Shown here one piece after another: positions 50,550 through 60,502 of a stretch of DNA of 64,000 nucleotides. Location of the stretch: contig NZ_JAEMHM010000004.1 of the NCBI RefSeq assembly GCF_016458275.1, positions 62,001 to 126,000 of the forward strand, in the 5' to 3' direction. Numbering within the stretch: the first letter of the stretch is position 1; each line of letters begins with the position of its first letter. The position numbers and the translations under genes were made by a program. Under the pieces are notes generated by a model. The model did no database searches. It saw only the letters and a program-made list of their open reading frames with translations, and had not been told where the DNA came from. This DNA is from Geomesophilobacter sediminis. Lineage in GTDB: Bacteria; Desulfobacterota; Desulfuromonadia; Geobacterales; Geobacteraceae.

Positions 50550-51065
50550 ATGAGAAAGGTATTTTCCATTTTGTCGGCCATCATTTTGTTGCAGATAAGT
50601 CAAATCGCTCAAGCTCAATATACGAACTGGGGCATCAACGTTGGTGGACCGCCGGTCGTCGTTTCACAGCCACCTGATTTTCTTTCCCCCCCGGAGTTAG
50701 GTTTTGGGGTAGCCGTGGGCGTACCCTATGACTTGTTTTACGCCTCTGGAGTGTACTACCTCTACAGGGGTGGTGGCTGGTATCGTTCCTCCTATTATGG
50801 TGGTGAGTGGATAAAGGCGCGAAAACGCGATCTCCCTCCGGAACTCCGTAGGTATTCCATCACCAGGATTCATGCATATCGTGACCGCGACTTTAGGGAG
50901 TATAGCCGCGACAGGGAGCATTACCGCGGACAGCGCTTCCGGCCGGAAATTCACAGAGATGAAGAGCATCGTGAAATGAGAGGGCCGGTGCGTGAGGAGC
51001 GCGGAGGTATACGGGAAGAGCGCCCTCAACGTAGCGAAGAAAGAAGAGAAGAACGCGGGCGTTAA
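50550..51065 (+). CDS. Secreted hypothetical protein with charged tail
   Basis: This 171-residue protein has a signal peptide (MRKVFSILSAIILLQISQIAQA). The middle domain has the motif DLFYASGVYYLYRGGGWYRSSYYGGEWIKARKRDLPPEL, typical of a secreted proteobacterial family of unknown function (YxYxGxWYRSxxxxGPW). The last 60 residues are almost only Arg, Glu and His (EYSRDREHYRGQRFRPEIHRDEEH…), a disordered polyampholyte tail. It lies 47 bp after the oxidase remnant on the same strand and may once have been cotranscribed with it. Confidence 0.75.
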   Translation: MRKVFSILSAIILLQISQIAQAQYTNWGINVGGPPVVVSQPPDFLSPPELGFGVAVGVPYDLFYASGVYYLYRGGGWYRSSYYGGEWIKARKRDLPPELRRYSITRIHAYRDRDFREYSRDREHYRGQRFRPEIHRDEEHREMRGPVREERGGIREERPQRSEERREERGR

Positions 51066-51141
51066 GATCCGGAAAATCCACCTGCGCCTCGGTGGTGTTT
51101 TTTACTCCGGAAGGAGTGTAGATCAGTGGATGGAGAAAGAA

Positions 51142-51177
51142 AGGGGCCTGCAATTAAACGCTGCAGGCCCTTTTCTT
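51142..51177 (+). terminator. Terminator after secreted-protein gene
   Basis: GGGCCTGCA and TGCAGGCCC pair with a 9-base loop, followed by TTTTCTTT. Confidence 0.88.
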
Positions 51178-51183
51178 TAGATT

Positions 51184-51297
51184 TCAAAGTCCATCTAAAC
51201 GTGAGTCTAAAATCAAGTGTGGGGGGCTTTTCTTGTCCAAAGCTTGTCTTATTACTTTTAACATCTCGGTGGGCAAGAATGGGCTATAAAGAAACGT
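51184..51297 (-). pseudogene. C-terminal fragment of a receiver domain
   Basis: The - strand reads FLYSPFLPTEMLKVIRQALDKKSP, matching the end of the receiver at 45304 (LSKPFLPTELLKVVRKALD). The rest of the gene is absent. Confidence 0.6.
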
Positions 51298-51390
51298 AAG
51301 GTTTTGAAGATTGTCCACTTGCGGTAGTTTTTTGTGTCCACGATGTCGTGGCACTCAGCACCTAAGAATTAACCCGGCACCTTTCTGAAA

Positions 51391-51990
51391 TCAATCGGCC
51401 TTGGTCTCTTTCAGGATCTTATCCGCGCAGTCTTGGCAGAACCCATGGGTAAATTTAGTGTCCAGATGCTCGGAAAAATAGTCTTCGATCTTTTGCCAAT
51501 AACCGGTGTCGTCGCGGATTTTCTTGCAATACGCGCAGATGGGGAGAAGTCCTTTCAGCACCTTTATCTCGGAAAGACTTTTTTTAAGGTCTTCCGTCAG
51601 CTTGTGTTCGGTTTCGATTAGGTGCTGGATCCGAATTCCCGCAGTGAGACGTACCCGGAGTTCCTCGGCTTTGAAAGGCTTGGTAATATAGTCGTCTGCA
51701 CCGGCCTCCATGCCGACGACCAAGTCCTCGTCCCGGTGCTGTGAGGTCAACAGGATGATGTAGACAAACGGGTCCGGCATTTCATTTCTCAGCTTTTGGC
51801 AAATCTCCACTCCTTCCATTCCAGGCATTTTCCAGTCCAGAATCGCAATTCGTGGAGCTTCATCACCCATGAGACGATCCCAAGCTTCAACCCCGTTCTG
51901 AGCCAAGATCACATCGTATCCCCATTTCGTTAACGTGACTTCCAAGAGGTGACGGAATACAGGGTCATCTTCGGCAATGAGGATTCTCAT
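51391..51990 (-). CDS. Response regulator with C-terminal CxxC (zinc) module
   Basis: This is a 199-residue protein. The receiver (1-120) has Asp in IAILDWKMPGMEG and Lys in YITKPFKAEELRVR. A coiled coil (125-148) leads to the module LLPICAYCKKIRDDTGYWQKIEDYFSEHLDTKFTHGFCQDCADKI, with two C-x-x-C pairs that probably bind Zn; this tail is found on many delta-proteobacterial receivers and GAF/PAS proteins. Its role is unknown, perhaps protein recruitment. It ends a - strand run of four signalling genes (54898 to 51391), 20 bp after the cyclase gene. Confidence 0.88.
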   Translation of the reverse strand: MRILIAEDDPVFRHLLEVTLTKWGYDVILAQNGVEAWDRLMGDEAPRIAILDWKMPGMEGVEICQKLRNEMPDPFVYIILLTSQHRDEDLVVGMEAGADDYITKPFKAEELRVRLTAGIRIQHLIETEHKLTEDLKKSLSEIKVLKGLLPICAYCKKIRDDTGYWQKIEDYFSEHLDTKFTHGFCQDCADKILKETKAD

Positions 51991-52010
51991 GATCTCTCTC
52001 CGGAAACGGC

Positions 52011-52934
52011 CTATGCCGCTACGCAGTCGGAGGATACCTCAACTCGATTGCGGCCGTTTTCCTTCGCCCGGTAAAGTGCGACATCGGCGGCCCGGATCAG
52101 AGTGGTGCAATCCCATCTAAGATTCCTGCCGGTTGTGGCAACGCCAAGACTCATGGTCACGGGTATGATTCCCTCCGAAGTATCTATCGGATGACTGCCG
52201 ATCTGCAAGCAGAACCGTTGCGCGTAGGCGCCTACGCACCCCTTGCCGCAATTCGGCAAGACAGCGAGAAACTCCTCTCCACCGTATCTTCCTAAGGCAT
52301 CGTAAGGTCGCATCATCGCGCGCAACTTATTGGATGTGATCCGCAGGACGGCGTCTCCGGCAAGATGACCGTAGGTATCGTTGACTTTCTTGAAGAAATC
52401 CAGATCGGCCATGATCACGCTGACGCAGTAGCCTTCGCGCTCCGCCCTGGTGAGCTCTCGGGCAAGAATTTCCGTGATCTCCTCGTGGTTCCATAGACCC
52501 GTAAGGGAATCGTGCGTCGCTTTGGCATACAGAATATCACGAGCCGCAGCCAAATCCTCATGCAGTTCGACAATGCGTCGGCCCGCTCTCAAGCGGACTC
52601 TCAACTCGTTCTGCTTGTATGGTTTTGTAAGGTAATCGTCGGCTCCTGCTTCCATTCCGGCGACCAAGTCCTCCTCGCGACGATGGGACGTCAGAAGAAT
52701 CAGGTAGATGTAGGGATCGTGAATTTCCCTTCTGACGTTGCGACACACCTCAATTCCTTCCAATTCGGGCATCTCCCAATCGAGTATGGCTAGGCTTGGC
52801 CTGTCCTTAGAAAGCAGGATTTGATAAGCCTCAGCCCCATTTCGCGCCGCAACCACGTCGTATCCCCAGTGCGCCAGCATCTTCTCAAGTAGTTTCCGGA
52901 AAGCGGGATCATCCTCGGCGATCAGGATCTTCAT
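52011..52934 (-). CDS. Response regulator diguanylate cyclase (REC-GGDEF)
   Basis: This is a 307-residue protein. The receiver (1-125) has Asp in LAILDWEMPELEG and Lys in YLTKPYKQNEL. The GGDEF domain has LGRYGGEEFLAVLPN and the RPYD product-inhibition site five residues ahead. It should produce c-di-GMP when phosphorylated, with feedback control. Its receiver is a close paralog of the one at 51391. Its start overlaps the end of the kinase gene at 52909 by 26 bp, so that REC-PAS kinase is the natural phosphodonor. Confidence 0.95.
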   Translation of the reverse strand: MKILIAEDDPAFRKLLEKMLAHWGYDVVAARNGAEAYQILLSKDRPSLAILDWEMPELEGIEVCRNVRREIHDPYIYLILLTSHRREEDLVAGMEAGADDYLTKPYKQNELRVRLRAGRRIVELHEDLAAARDILYAKATHDSLTGLWNHEEITEILARELTRAEREGYCVSVIMADLDFFKKVNDTYGHLAGDAVLRITSNKLRAMMRPYDALGRYGGEEFLAVLPNCGKGCVGAYAQRFCLQIGSHPIDTSEGIIPVTMSLGVATTGRNLRWDCTTLIRAADVALYRAKENGRNRVEVSSDCVAA

Positions 52935-54468
52935 GTACTCCTCCGCCTCGGCCGGCGGTCCTTTCGATCACCGCAGGCCGAGATATAGTGAAATAGAACG
53001 TGGCACCGCTGCCCGGAACCGCTTCTCCCCACACCTTGCCTCCGTGACGTTCGACGATTCGTTTTACCGTAGCCAAGCCGATTCCGAAGCCTTTTTGCGC
53101 TTCGGCACCCGGCACCCGGAAGAAGGGGACGAAAAGCTCGTTAGCATGTTTCATGTCGAATCCCAACCCGTTGTCCCGAACCAAGAACGTTGGCGTGCCC
53201 CCAGTCTCCCTCTGGGCGAAGCTGATTACGGCAGGCTCCCGGGTACGGGTCCATTTCCAAGCGTTCCCCAGTAGATTTTCCAAGACGATTCGCAACAGGC
53301 CCGTGTCCCCATAGCATTGAAGTCCTTCCGCGCTGCGAAAATTAACTGGCCTCTCCGGCTCTGCGAACTTCAACTCGGCATACACCTGTTCGGCCAGCGC
53401 CGAGAGGTCCACCTCTTCGCGTTGAAGCTTTACATTTCCCACCCGGGAAAAGGTAAGCAGCGCTTCGATGAGCTGATCCATCCGCAGGGTACCTTCATAC
53501 GCTTCCTGGAGGTATTCCCGGCACTCCGTCTCCAGTTTGTCGCCGCACTGCATCTTTATCGCCTGGCAGTAGCTGTTGACGACGCTCAACGGAGAGCGCA
53601 GGTCATGTGCTACCATAGAGTTGAAAGACTCGATGTCCCTGTTAGCCGACTTCAGTGCTCTGGCTCGGGCGGTCAACCTCCGGTTAAGATTTCTGATCTC
53701 CGTTTCTGCCTCTTTCTGTTCGGTGATGTCGCGGGTGATGGTCACCACGCACTTTTCGTCTGCAATCACGATCTCCTCCATCGATAGAAGACCGACAATT
53801 TTTCGCCCGCTCTTGCTTTTCAGCCGGGCCTCTACGTTGCGGACGGCTCCTTGCTGTTGAAGTGCCCGAACCAGCTTCTCGCGCGCTTCAGGGTACCAGA
53901 TCCCAAGCTCCAGAGGTGAGAAGCCAATCGCTTCACCCCTTTCGAATTCAAAGATCCGAGCGAACTCGTCGTTGATTTGGATGTACTTCCCTTCGGACAG
54001 CGTTGCAATGGAGACGGCTACAGGCATAGCCTGAAATATGGTGGACAGTTTTGCCTCCGAGGCACGCAACGCTGCTTCGTTCCGTTTTCTCTCTATCGCA
54101 TAGCAGATTGAGCGTGACAGGAGATTACTGTTCAATTCCGCCTTGATCAAGTAGTCCTGTATGTCCAAATGCAGGAGATCCAGCCCCACCTCAGCATTAT
54201 TCGACGCAGACAAGAAAATGATAGGCGTAGATCCGCACTGTTGCCGCAAGGTTCGAGCCGTAACCGTCCCTGTGCTGTCTGCCAGCACGGCATCGACCAG
54301 GATAGCATCGAAACTCGCCGTTTGCAGCAAAGGCAGCGCGTCGGTCAGTTTCTGAACGTATTGCACCACGTATTCGCCTCTCCGAGATTCAACCAGCATC
54401 TTCTTGATCAGCCTGGCCTCGAAGAGGTTGTGCTCAATAAGCAAGATTTCCACAGTTGGAGCGGGCAT
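52909..54468 (-). CDS. REC-PAS histidine kinase
   Basis: This is a 519-residue cytosolic protein. An atypical N-terminal receiver (8-125) has the phospho-site region reading DAILVDAVLADSTGTV. A PAS domain (135-255, with IVIADEKCVVTITRDITEQ), a coiled coil, HisKA with His in SMVAHDLRSPLSVVNSY and HATPase (ENLLGNAWKWT, VRDNGLGFDMKHANELF, GFGIGLATVKRIVERHGG) follow. The same REC-PAS-kinase plan recurs in the 56711 gene. It probably feeds the overlapping REC-GGDEF and the REC-zinc regulators downstream. Confidence 0.93.
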   Translation of the reverse strand: MPAPTVEILLIEHNLFEARLIKKMLVESRRGEYVVQYVQKLTDALPLLQTASFDAILVDAVLADSTGTVTARTLRQQCGSTPIIFLSASNNAEVGLDLLHLDIQDYLIKAELNSNLLSRSICYAIERKRNEAALRASEAKLSTIFQAMPVAVSIATLSEGKYIQINDEFARIFEFERGEAIGFSPLELGIWYPEAREKLVRALQQQGAVRNVEARLKSKSGRKIVGLLSMEEIVIADEKCVVTITRDITEQKEAETEIRNLNRRLTARARALKSANRDIESFNSMVAHDLRSPLSVVNSYCQAIKMQCGDKLETECREYLQEAYEGTLRMDQLIEALLTFSRVGNVKLQREEVDLSALAEQVYAELKFAEPERPVNFRSAEGLQCYGDTGLLRIVLENLLGNAWKWTRTREPAVISFAQRETGGTPTFLVRDNGLGFDMKHANELFVPFFRVPGAEAQKGFGIGLATVKRIVERHGGKVWGEAVPGSGATFYFTISRPAVIERTAGRGGGVHEDPDRRG

Positions 54469-54505
54469 CTCCTTACCTTCTTGATATCGTTACCCGGTTC
54501 TCTCC

Positions 54506-54898
54506 CTACCTAATCGATTTTAAGAGGGAAGTCTCGATGGCCTTGAACAAGTAGTTAAAGTCCATCGGCTTGGTGATGCAGCAATCCAGCTTGAGCGTTT
54601 TGCATTTGTTCTTCCAATGTGGATCACTGAATGCTGTAATCGCTATGATCACCGCGCAAGGATCAATAGCCCTGATTCGTTCAATCATTTCACCGCCGTC
54701 CAGAACCGGCATGTTTATATCGGTGACGACTATAGTTGGGCGGTATTGCTCGAACAGGGCGATGCCTTGCTCACCATCAGCCGCGACGTGGATCGGCAAC
54801 CCCGGAAACCTGCGCCGGAGCATTTGCTCTAGCAACTTCCGCGCCTGTGGTTCGTCTTCCGCATAGAGTAGGGAGATGACGTCGGCTTTGTAATCCAT
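54506..54898 (-). CDS. Single-domain response regulator
   Basis: This is about 130 residues from the ATG at 54898; an upstream ATG at 54949 is also possible and neither has a strong ribosome site. The receiver shows LLYAEDEPQARKLL, Asp in IVVTDINMPVLDGG and Lys in CITKPMDFNYLFKAI. There is no output domain. It is the first of four - strand signalling genes and divergent from the kinase at 55082. Confidence 0.88.
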   Translation of the reverse strand: MDYKADVISLLYAEDEPQARKLLEQMLRRRFPGLPIHVAADGEQGIALFEQYRPTIVVTDINMPVLDGGEMIERIRAIDPCAVIIAITAFSDPHWKNKCKTLKLDCCITKPMDFNYLFKAIETSLLKSIR

Positions 54899-55081
54899 GG
54901 GTAAAGAACTCCACTGAAGGTGAAAATCATTATTTCTCATCATCGCCATATATTATTTTCCGTCAATTACAGGACAAATGCAAAGGTTTAAGTAAATTAT
55001 GCGTCATGCCGCTTGTCCAAAATCTATCCCGAGGAGTATGATAAACGGGAGTTCACGGAAGCTCACACAAGGGTGACCCTG

Positions 55082-56275
55082 ATGACGACAGGCAAACAAG
55101 ACAACCATGAGCGTCACCAACACTCCCTACCGTCGGCCGATTCGACGTTCGAAGTGTCCTTGAAGCGATTCCGGAATGACTCCTTGGTACGCACTCTTCT
55201 GGAGTCGCTGGCCGAAGGGGTTGTCATCATCGACCGCTCCCGGACGATCGTGCTTGCAAACGCCCAGGCGGAAAAGATGTTCGGCTATGAATCGAACGAG
55301 CTGATTGGCAAGCCGCATGTGGTGCTGGTCCCGGAGCACTTCCGCACGCGCCACCAGGAGCACGAGGCCGGTTATTTCAATGAACCGAAAATCAGGCCAA
55401 TGGGGCTCAATCTCGAACTGTCCGGAGCGCGTAAAGACGGAACCGAGTTCCCGGTGGAAATCAGCCTCAGCTTTATTCACTCAGTCGACGGTCTTCTCGT
55501 GATGGCGTTCATCAGCGACATTTCGGTTCGCAAGCGGGCGGAAGAAGGGATGAAAGCGGCTAATGCGGAGCTGGCACGCTCCAACAAGGAACTCGACTTG
55601 TTCGCCTCCGTGGTGTCCCATGACCTCCAGGAGCCCCTGAAAACCATAACCAGCTATACGGAGCTCTTGGCCCTGAAATATCGCGAAAGGTTAGATCAAC
55701 AAGCCGACATCTACATGAAATTCATGCTGGAAAGTACGGAGCACATGAAGGTTATGATCACCGACCTCCTCACCTATTCGCGCCTGGGAACTCGGGCAAA
55801 GCCGTTCGGTCCCGTGCTGATGGGGGGCGTGGTCGATCTGGCGCTGGAGAGCCTCACGCAATCGCTTCAGGAAGCCGGGGCCGAGATCGAGCGCGAGGAG
55901 CTTCCGGAAGTGGCGGGGGACCAGATGCAACTGCTGCAGCTTATTCAGAACCTGATCGGCAACGCCATCAAATTCAGGAAAAAGGAAACGCCAGTCCGGA
56001 TCCGCATCTCGGCGCAACGCCAAGGAAACGATTGGCTTTTCGGGGTGCATGACAACGGCATCGGCATCGCGCCCCGCTTTTCCATCGAGATCTTCGACGT
56101 GTTCCGGCGGCTCCACACCCGTCAGGAGTACCAGGGAAGCGGCATCGGGCTGGCCATCTGTCGAAAGGTCGTCGAACGTCACGGGGGGCGCATCTGGGTA
56201 GAGTCGGCCCCCGGAGAGGGTTCTTCATTCTTCTTCTCGTTGCCGGCAATAGGAGCATACGATGGCACGCGATGA
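55082..56275 (+). CDS. PAS-domain histidine kinase
   Basis: This is about 397 residues from the ATG at 55082; a TTG further up at 55013 is in frame. It is soluble. A PAS domain (about 40-150) carries GVVIIDRSRTIVLANAQAEKMFGY. A coiled coil, HisKA with His in SVVSHDLQEPLKTITSYTELL and HATPase (NLIGNAIKFRKKETP, VHDNGIGIAPRFS, GSGIGLAICRKVVERHGG) follow. Its end overlaps the next receiver gene by 14 bp. This is the bacteriophytochrome-type kinase plus Rcp1 receiver pairing, without a chromophore domain. Confidence 0.93.
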   Translation: MTTGKQDNHERHQHSLPSADSTFEVSLKRFRNDSLVRTLLESLAEGVVIIDRSRTIVLANAQAEKMFGYESNELIGKPHVVLVPEHFRTRHQEHEAGYFNEPKIRPMGLNLELSGARKDGTEFPVEISLSFIHSVDGLLVMAFISDISVRKRAEEGMKAANAELARSNKELDLFASVVSHDLQEPLKTITSYTELLALKYRERLDQQADIYMKFMLESTEHMKVMITDLLTYSRLGTRAKPFGPVLMGGVVDLALESLTQSLQEAGAEIEREELPEVAGDQMQLLQLIQNLIGNAIKFRKKETPVRIRISAQRQGNDWLFGVHDNGIGIAPRFSIEIFDVFRRLHTRQEYQGSGIGLAICRKVVERHGGRIWVESAPGEGSSFFFSLPAIGAYDGTR

Positions 56276-56702
56276 GGTGCGGGTAGAGATACTGCTGGTG
56301 GAGGATAATGAGGCCGACGTGAACATTATTCGGAAGACCTTCGAGGAAAGCAAGATCGCTAACAATGTGAACGTGGTCAACCACGGGGAGGATGCCCTGG
56401 ACTTTATGCGCCGCCGCGGCAGATACGCGGGGGCCCCTCGCCCGGACCTCGTGCTCCTGGACATTGGCCTGCCGGGAATAAGTGGCCTGGACGTTCTGGG
56501 GGAGGTCAAGGGCGATCCGGATTTGAGGCGTATCCCGATCATAATGTTGACGACATCGAAGACTGAGGAAGACCTCTTCGACAGCTACGATTTGCATGCC
56601 AACAGTTACATCACCAAGCCCTTTCACCTGAACGCCCTCTTCGAGGTCGTTAGGGAGATCGAACAATTCTGGTTCGGCACCGTCAAATTGCCGCCGAGGT
56701 GA
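56262..56702 (+). CDS. Rcp1-like single-domain response regulator
   Basis: This is a 146-residue receiver of the same subfamily as the 5748 gene: ILLVEDNEADVNIIRKTFEES, Asp in LVLLDIGLPGISG, LTTSKTEEDLFDSY and NSYITKPFHLNALF with a REIEQFWF tail. It overlaps the upstream kinase by 14 bp and is followed 8 bp later by the large REC-PAS kinase, so the three form one + strand operon. It is probably phosphorylated by the 55082 kinase. Confidence 0.94.
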   Translation: MARDEVRVEILLVEDNEADVNIIRKTFEESKIANNVNVVNHGEDALDFMRRRGRYAGAPRPDLVLLDIGLPGISGLDVLGEVKGDPDLRRIPIIMLTTSKTEEDLFDSYDLHANSYITKPFHLNALFEVVREIEQFWFGTVKLPPR

Positions 56703-56710
56703 GTGATCAA

Positions 56711-59332
56711 ATGCAGGACGAAACGTTACTAATACTCCTGATAGAGGACGAACCAGCGGAAGCGATACTGATCAAGGAGATGCTGGAACAGCAGGCAGGG
56801 CAGAAATACTCGGTCGAGCATGTCCAGTACCTGGAGGAGGCCCTCGCGCGGCTCGAAGACCGCATTTTCGACTGCATCCTGGTCGATCTCGGACTTCCCG
56901 ATAGCCAGGGGATTGAGACGGCACTTGCGGTGCGAAACCAGGCTAAATGGACCCCGGTAGCGATCATCACGATCCTTGATGACGAGGAGATCGCACGCCA
57001 AGCCTTGGATATGGACATTCAGGATTATCTGATCAAGGGAGAAATAACCAAGACGATCCTCGCGCGGTCGATACGCTATGCGATCCAACGCAAACATAAT
57101 TCGGAGAAACTGCGGGAAAGCGAGGCGCGGTTCGCCTCCTTCATGCTGCACATGCCGGTCGCTGCCTGGATGAAGGATATGGGAGGTCGGTATGCCTACG
57201 CCAATGCGGAAGCGGAACGGATTTTCGCAAGGCCGCTTGAGGCGGTGCTGGGGAAGACCGACCGGGACCTCTTTCCGGAAGAGATCGCCCGGCAGTTCGC
57301 CGAAAACGACTCCCGTACCCTCGGTGAGGGGGGAACCGTGCAGACAACGGAAAGGTATCCCCATGCCGACGGCACCGAGCATCGTTCCCTAGTCGACAAG
57401 TTTGTGATGCGCTCCCCCGACGGTCAGCCCGCGTTTATCGCCGGCATTGCTCTCGACATCACCGAGCGGTTGCGGGCCGAGGACGCCCTGCGGGAATCGG
57501 AGGAAAAGTTTTCCAAAATCTTCAACTCTGTGCCGGTAGGGATCACCATCAGTGACCTGGCCGACGGCCGTTTCGTGGAGATCAACCAGGAGGGGGAACG
57601 GCTCAGCGGCTACCAACGGGATGAAGTGATCGGCCACTTGGCAGAGGAATTTCTTGTCTGGAAAAGCGCTGACGAGCGGGCGGCGATGGTTGAACAGGCA
57701 CTGAAGGAGGGTTCGGTCCGGGACCGTGAGACTACCTTTTACACAAAGGAAGGCAAGCTCTTGCATGCCTTTTACTCCGCAACCATCGTCAACCTCGGGG
57801 GGAAGCGACACCTCTTGAGCATGGTGAGCGACATTACCGAGCGCAGACGCGTAGAGAAGGCCATCAAAGAAAGCGAGGAGCGCTTTCGCGCCTTAGTGAT
57901 GGCCAGCTCCCAGGCTCTCTACCGCATGAGTCCAGACTGGAGCACGATGCTCCAGCTCTACAGTCAGGCATTTTTGGAAAGCAATGAGGGTCCAAACAGC
58001 AACTGGCTTCAGCAGTACATTCATCCCGATGACCAGCCACAGATGACCGCCGCCATTCAAGAAGCCATCAAGGAAAAGAGGATTTTCGAATTGCAGCACC
58101 GGATAAGGCGTGCCGATGGGAGCTTGGGATGGACTTCATCACGCGCCGTACCGCTGATCAATGGCAGCGGCGAAATTGTGGAATGGTTCGGGGCCGCCAG
58201 TGACATTACTGAAAGCAAAATGGCTGAGGAAGCTGTAAGACGTGCGAAGGAGGAATGGGAGCGGACCTTCGACGCGGTGCCGGACCTCATCGCCATCCTG
58301 GACGGCCAGAACCGGTTCGTGCGCCTGAACCGGGCCATGGCCGAGCGACTGGGAAGACCTCCCGCCGAGTGTCTGGGCCTTTTGTGCCACGTGGCAATCC
58401 ACGGTACCGACTACCCTCCGGGATTTTGTCCCCATATCTTAACGATGGCGGATCGGAACGAACATGCCACAGAGGTTTTCGAGGCCAACCTGGGGGGACA
58501 TTTCCTGGTCAGCACGACCCCACTCGTCTCTCCGGACGGGAAGCTGGATGGGGTGGTGCACGTGGCCCGCGACATCACCGAACTGAAGCTGGCGCAGGAG
58601 AAGATCGAAACGCTGAACCAGGACCTAGAGGCGCGGGCTGCGGAGTTGGAGGAAGCCAACTCGGAACTGCAGGCCTTCAGTTATTCAGCTGCCCACGACT
58701 TGAAACAGCCTTTGAACATCATCAATGGGTACTGCCAGGCGATCATGATGATGTGGGGGGATCGCCTCGACGAGGTGACCCGCGGCTACCTGAGCGAGGC
58801 CATCCGCGGCACCGTTCGGATGAGCCGGCTGATCAGCTCCCTGCTCACCTTTTCGCAGATGGGGCACATCGACCTGCACCGCGAGACTGTCGACCTCAGC
58901 AGACTTGCGCTGGCGGTGATGGAGGACCTGCGAGCGGCCGATCCGGGGCGCCACGTTACGACCCGAATCGCCGATGGGGTAGTGGGCACCGGCGACCCGA
59001 GCCTGATGCGGGTTGCCCTGGAGAATCTACTCGGCAATGCGTGGAAGTATAGTTGCGTTCGTGAGGAGGCGATCATTGAGTTCGGATTAGCCGAGATTGA
59101 TGGTGAGACTACCTATTTCGTTCGCGATAACGGTCCCGGCTTCAACAAGGCGGAGGCGGAGGTCCTCTTTCTTCCGTTTAAACGACTTAAGGGCTACGAG
59201 GAGATCAAGGGGTTCGGGATCGGTCTCGCCACGGTGGAGAGGATTATCAGACGCCACGGCGGAAAGGTGTGGGCGGAAGGAATTCCGGACCAGGGCGCTA
59301 CCTTCTGGTTCACACTGCCGGTATCGGTGTAG
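56711..59332 (+). CDS. Multi-PAS histidine kinase with N-terminal receiver
   Basis: This is about 873 residues from the ATG at 56711 (GAGGTGA seven bases upstream; an overlapping GTG at 56699 is possible). Order: atypical receiver (1-125, ILVDLGLPDSQG), four PAS/PAC units (about 140-260, 265-385, 390-510, 515-630, each closing with an ITER/ITES/ITEL-type PAC end), coiled coil, HisKA with His in SYSAAHDLKQPLNIINGY, and HATPase (ENLLGNAWKYS, VRDNGPGFNKAEAEVLF, GFGIGLATVERIIRRHGG). It is soluble. Four PAS modules suggest it integrates several small-molecule or redox cues. It is a paralog of the 52909 kinase with PAS expansion. Confidence 0.93.
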   Translation: MQDETLLILLIEDEPAEAILIKEMLEQQAGQKYSVEHVQYLEEALARLEDRIFDCILVDLGLPDSQGIETALAVRNQAKWTPVAIITILDDEEIARQALDMDIQDYLIKGEITKTILARSIRYAIQRKHNSEKLRESEARFASFMLHMPVAAWMKDMGGRYAYANAEAERIFARPLEAVLGKTDRDLFPEEIARQFAENDSRTLGEGGTVQTTERYPHADGTEHRSLVDKFVMRSPDGQPAFIAGIALDITERLRAEDALRESEEKFSKIFNSVPVGITISDLADGRFVEINQEGERLSGYQRDEVIGHLAEEFLVWKSADERAAMVEQALKEGSVRDRETTFYTKEGKLLHAFYSATIVNLGGKRHLLSMVSDITERRRVEKAIKESEERFRALVMASSQALYRMSPDWSTMLQLYSQAFLESNEGPNSNWLQQYIHPDDQPQMTAAIQEAIKEKRIFELQHRIRRADGSLGWTSSRAVPLINGSGEIVEWFGAASDITESKMAEEAVRRAKEEWERTFDAVPDLIAILDGQNRFVRLNRAMAERLGRPPAECLGLLCHVAIHGTDYPPGFCPHILTMADRNEHATEVFEANLGGHFLVSTTPLVSPDGKLDGVVHVARDITELKLAQEKIETLNQDLEARAAELEEANSELQAFSYSAAHDLKQPLNIINGYCQAIMMMWGDRLDEVTRGYLSEAIRGTVRMSRLISSLLTFSQMGHIDLHRETVDLSRLALAVMEDLRAADPGRHVTTRIADGVVGTGDPSLMRVALENLLGNAWKYSCVREEAIIEFGLAEIDGETTYFVRDNGPGFNKAEAEVLFLPFKRLKGYEEIKGFGIGLATVERIIRRHGGKVWAEGIPDQGATFWFTLPVSV

Positions 59333-59357
59333 AACAAGCCTTGCGAAGGGTGCTTAC

Positions 59358-60502
59358 ATGACATATCACCTTCACGGTAGAGATCGTTTGGTGGCTTTGC
59401 GTATCGTCAGTATCTACGCTTTATTCAGCGGCGCATGGATCTTTCTATCGGACCGCTTATTGGGCATACTCTTCCGGGAACCGGGCATCATCGTGCGGTA
59501 TTCGACATTGAAGGGGTTTCTCTTTATTGCTGTTACGGGAGGGCTCCTCTACCATCTCATTGCTCAACATATTCTGCAATCACGGGCCGCAGAGGAATCC
59601 TTGAAAAGTCTTAACGATGAACTAGAGACGCGGGTAGCCCGACGTACCGCGGAACTGGAAGCAAGCGGAAAGGAGCTCCAGAGGCAAAACGAGGAACTTC
59701 AACAAGCTTATCGGGGGATCGAGAAGGAAACAGCCAAGCGGCTCCAGACCATGGAGGAGCTAAGGATAAAGGACCGGCTGATGATACATCAAGGCCAGAT
59801 GGCGGCTATGGGGGAAATGCTCCGGAACGTTGCCCACCAGTGGCGCCAGCCTCTGAACCTTTTGGGCTTAAAGGTCCAGGAAATGGGGCTTTTGTACAAA
59901 GATGGCGTGCTAAGCGAAGAGACTGTGAAATCTGCCATAGGTGAGATGATGACAATCATTGCGAGCCTTTCATGTACCATCGACGACGTACGAAGCCTCG
60001 CTGATCCAGACGCGGAGAAAAGCTGGTTCAGCGTGATGAGGTCGTGAGGAAGACGATTTCCATCATTGAGGTGAGTCTTATGGAGCTGCACGTTGCTGTT
60101 GAGGTTGAGACGCCCGAGGAGATGATGGTCAACGGCTATCGCAACGGGTACGCGCAAGCCTTGTTCAATATCCTCGTGAATGCTAGGGATGCTTTTGGAG
60201 AGAGCAGGACATCTGATGCGAAGCTTAAGGTGCGTGCCTGCAAGCGGGACGGTAAAGCCGTCGTCACCGTAACCGACAATGCAGGGGGAATCCAGGAGGA
60301 TAATCTAGAAAAAATCTTTGACCCTTTCTTTACCACCAAAAAGTCCGGTGAAGGAACCGGGATCGGCCTGTTTATGTCCAAGACTATGATCGAGAAAAAC
60401 ATGGGAGGATCACTGACGGCACGAAACGTAGCCGGTTGCGCCGAGTTTTGCATCGAGGTGAGAGAGGGCTTCTCCAAAGACTCGGGCTGGGGGGAAAAGT
60501 GA
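59358..60502 (+). pseudogene. Membrane histidine kinase with a frameshift
   Basis: The first frame (59358-60047) has two membrane helices (about 12-34, 46-70), a long coiled coil (85-145) and a HisKA-like box MLRNVAHQWRQPLNLLGL. It ends prematurely at WFSVMRS. The second frame (from 60044) continues the same protein: VRKTISIIEVSL, ILVNARDAFGE, VTDNAGGIQEDNL, GEGTGIGLFMSKTMIE. Restoring one G at about 60036 (SVDEVVRK) would join them. It is either a broken gene or a base-calling error. The HQWRQPL box is a recognised HisKA variant, so the intact protein would be an active kinase. Confidence 0.88.
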
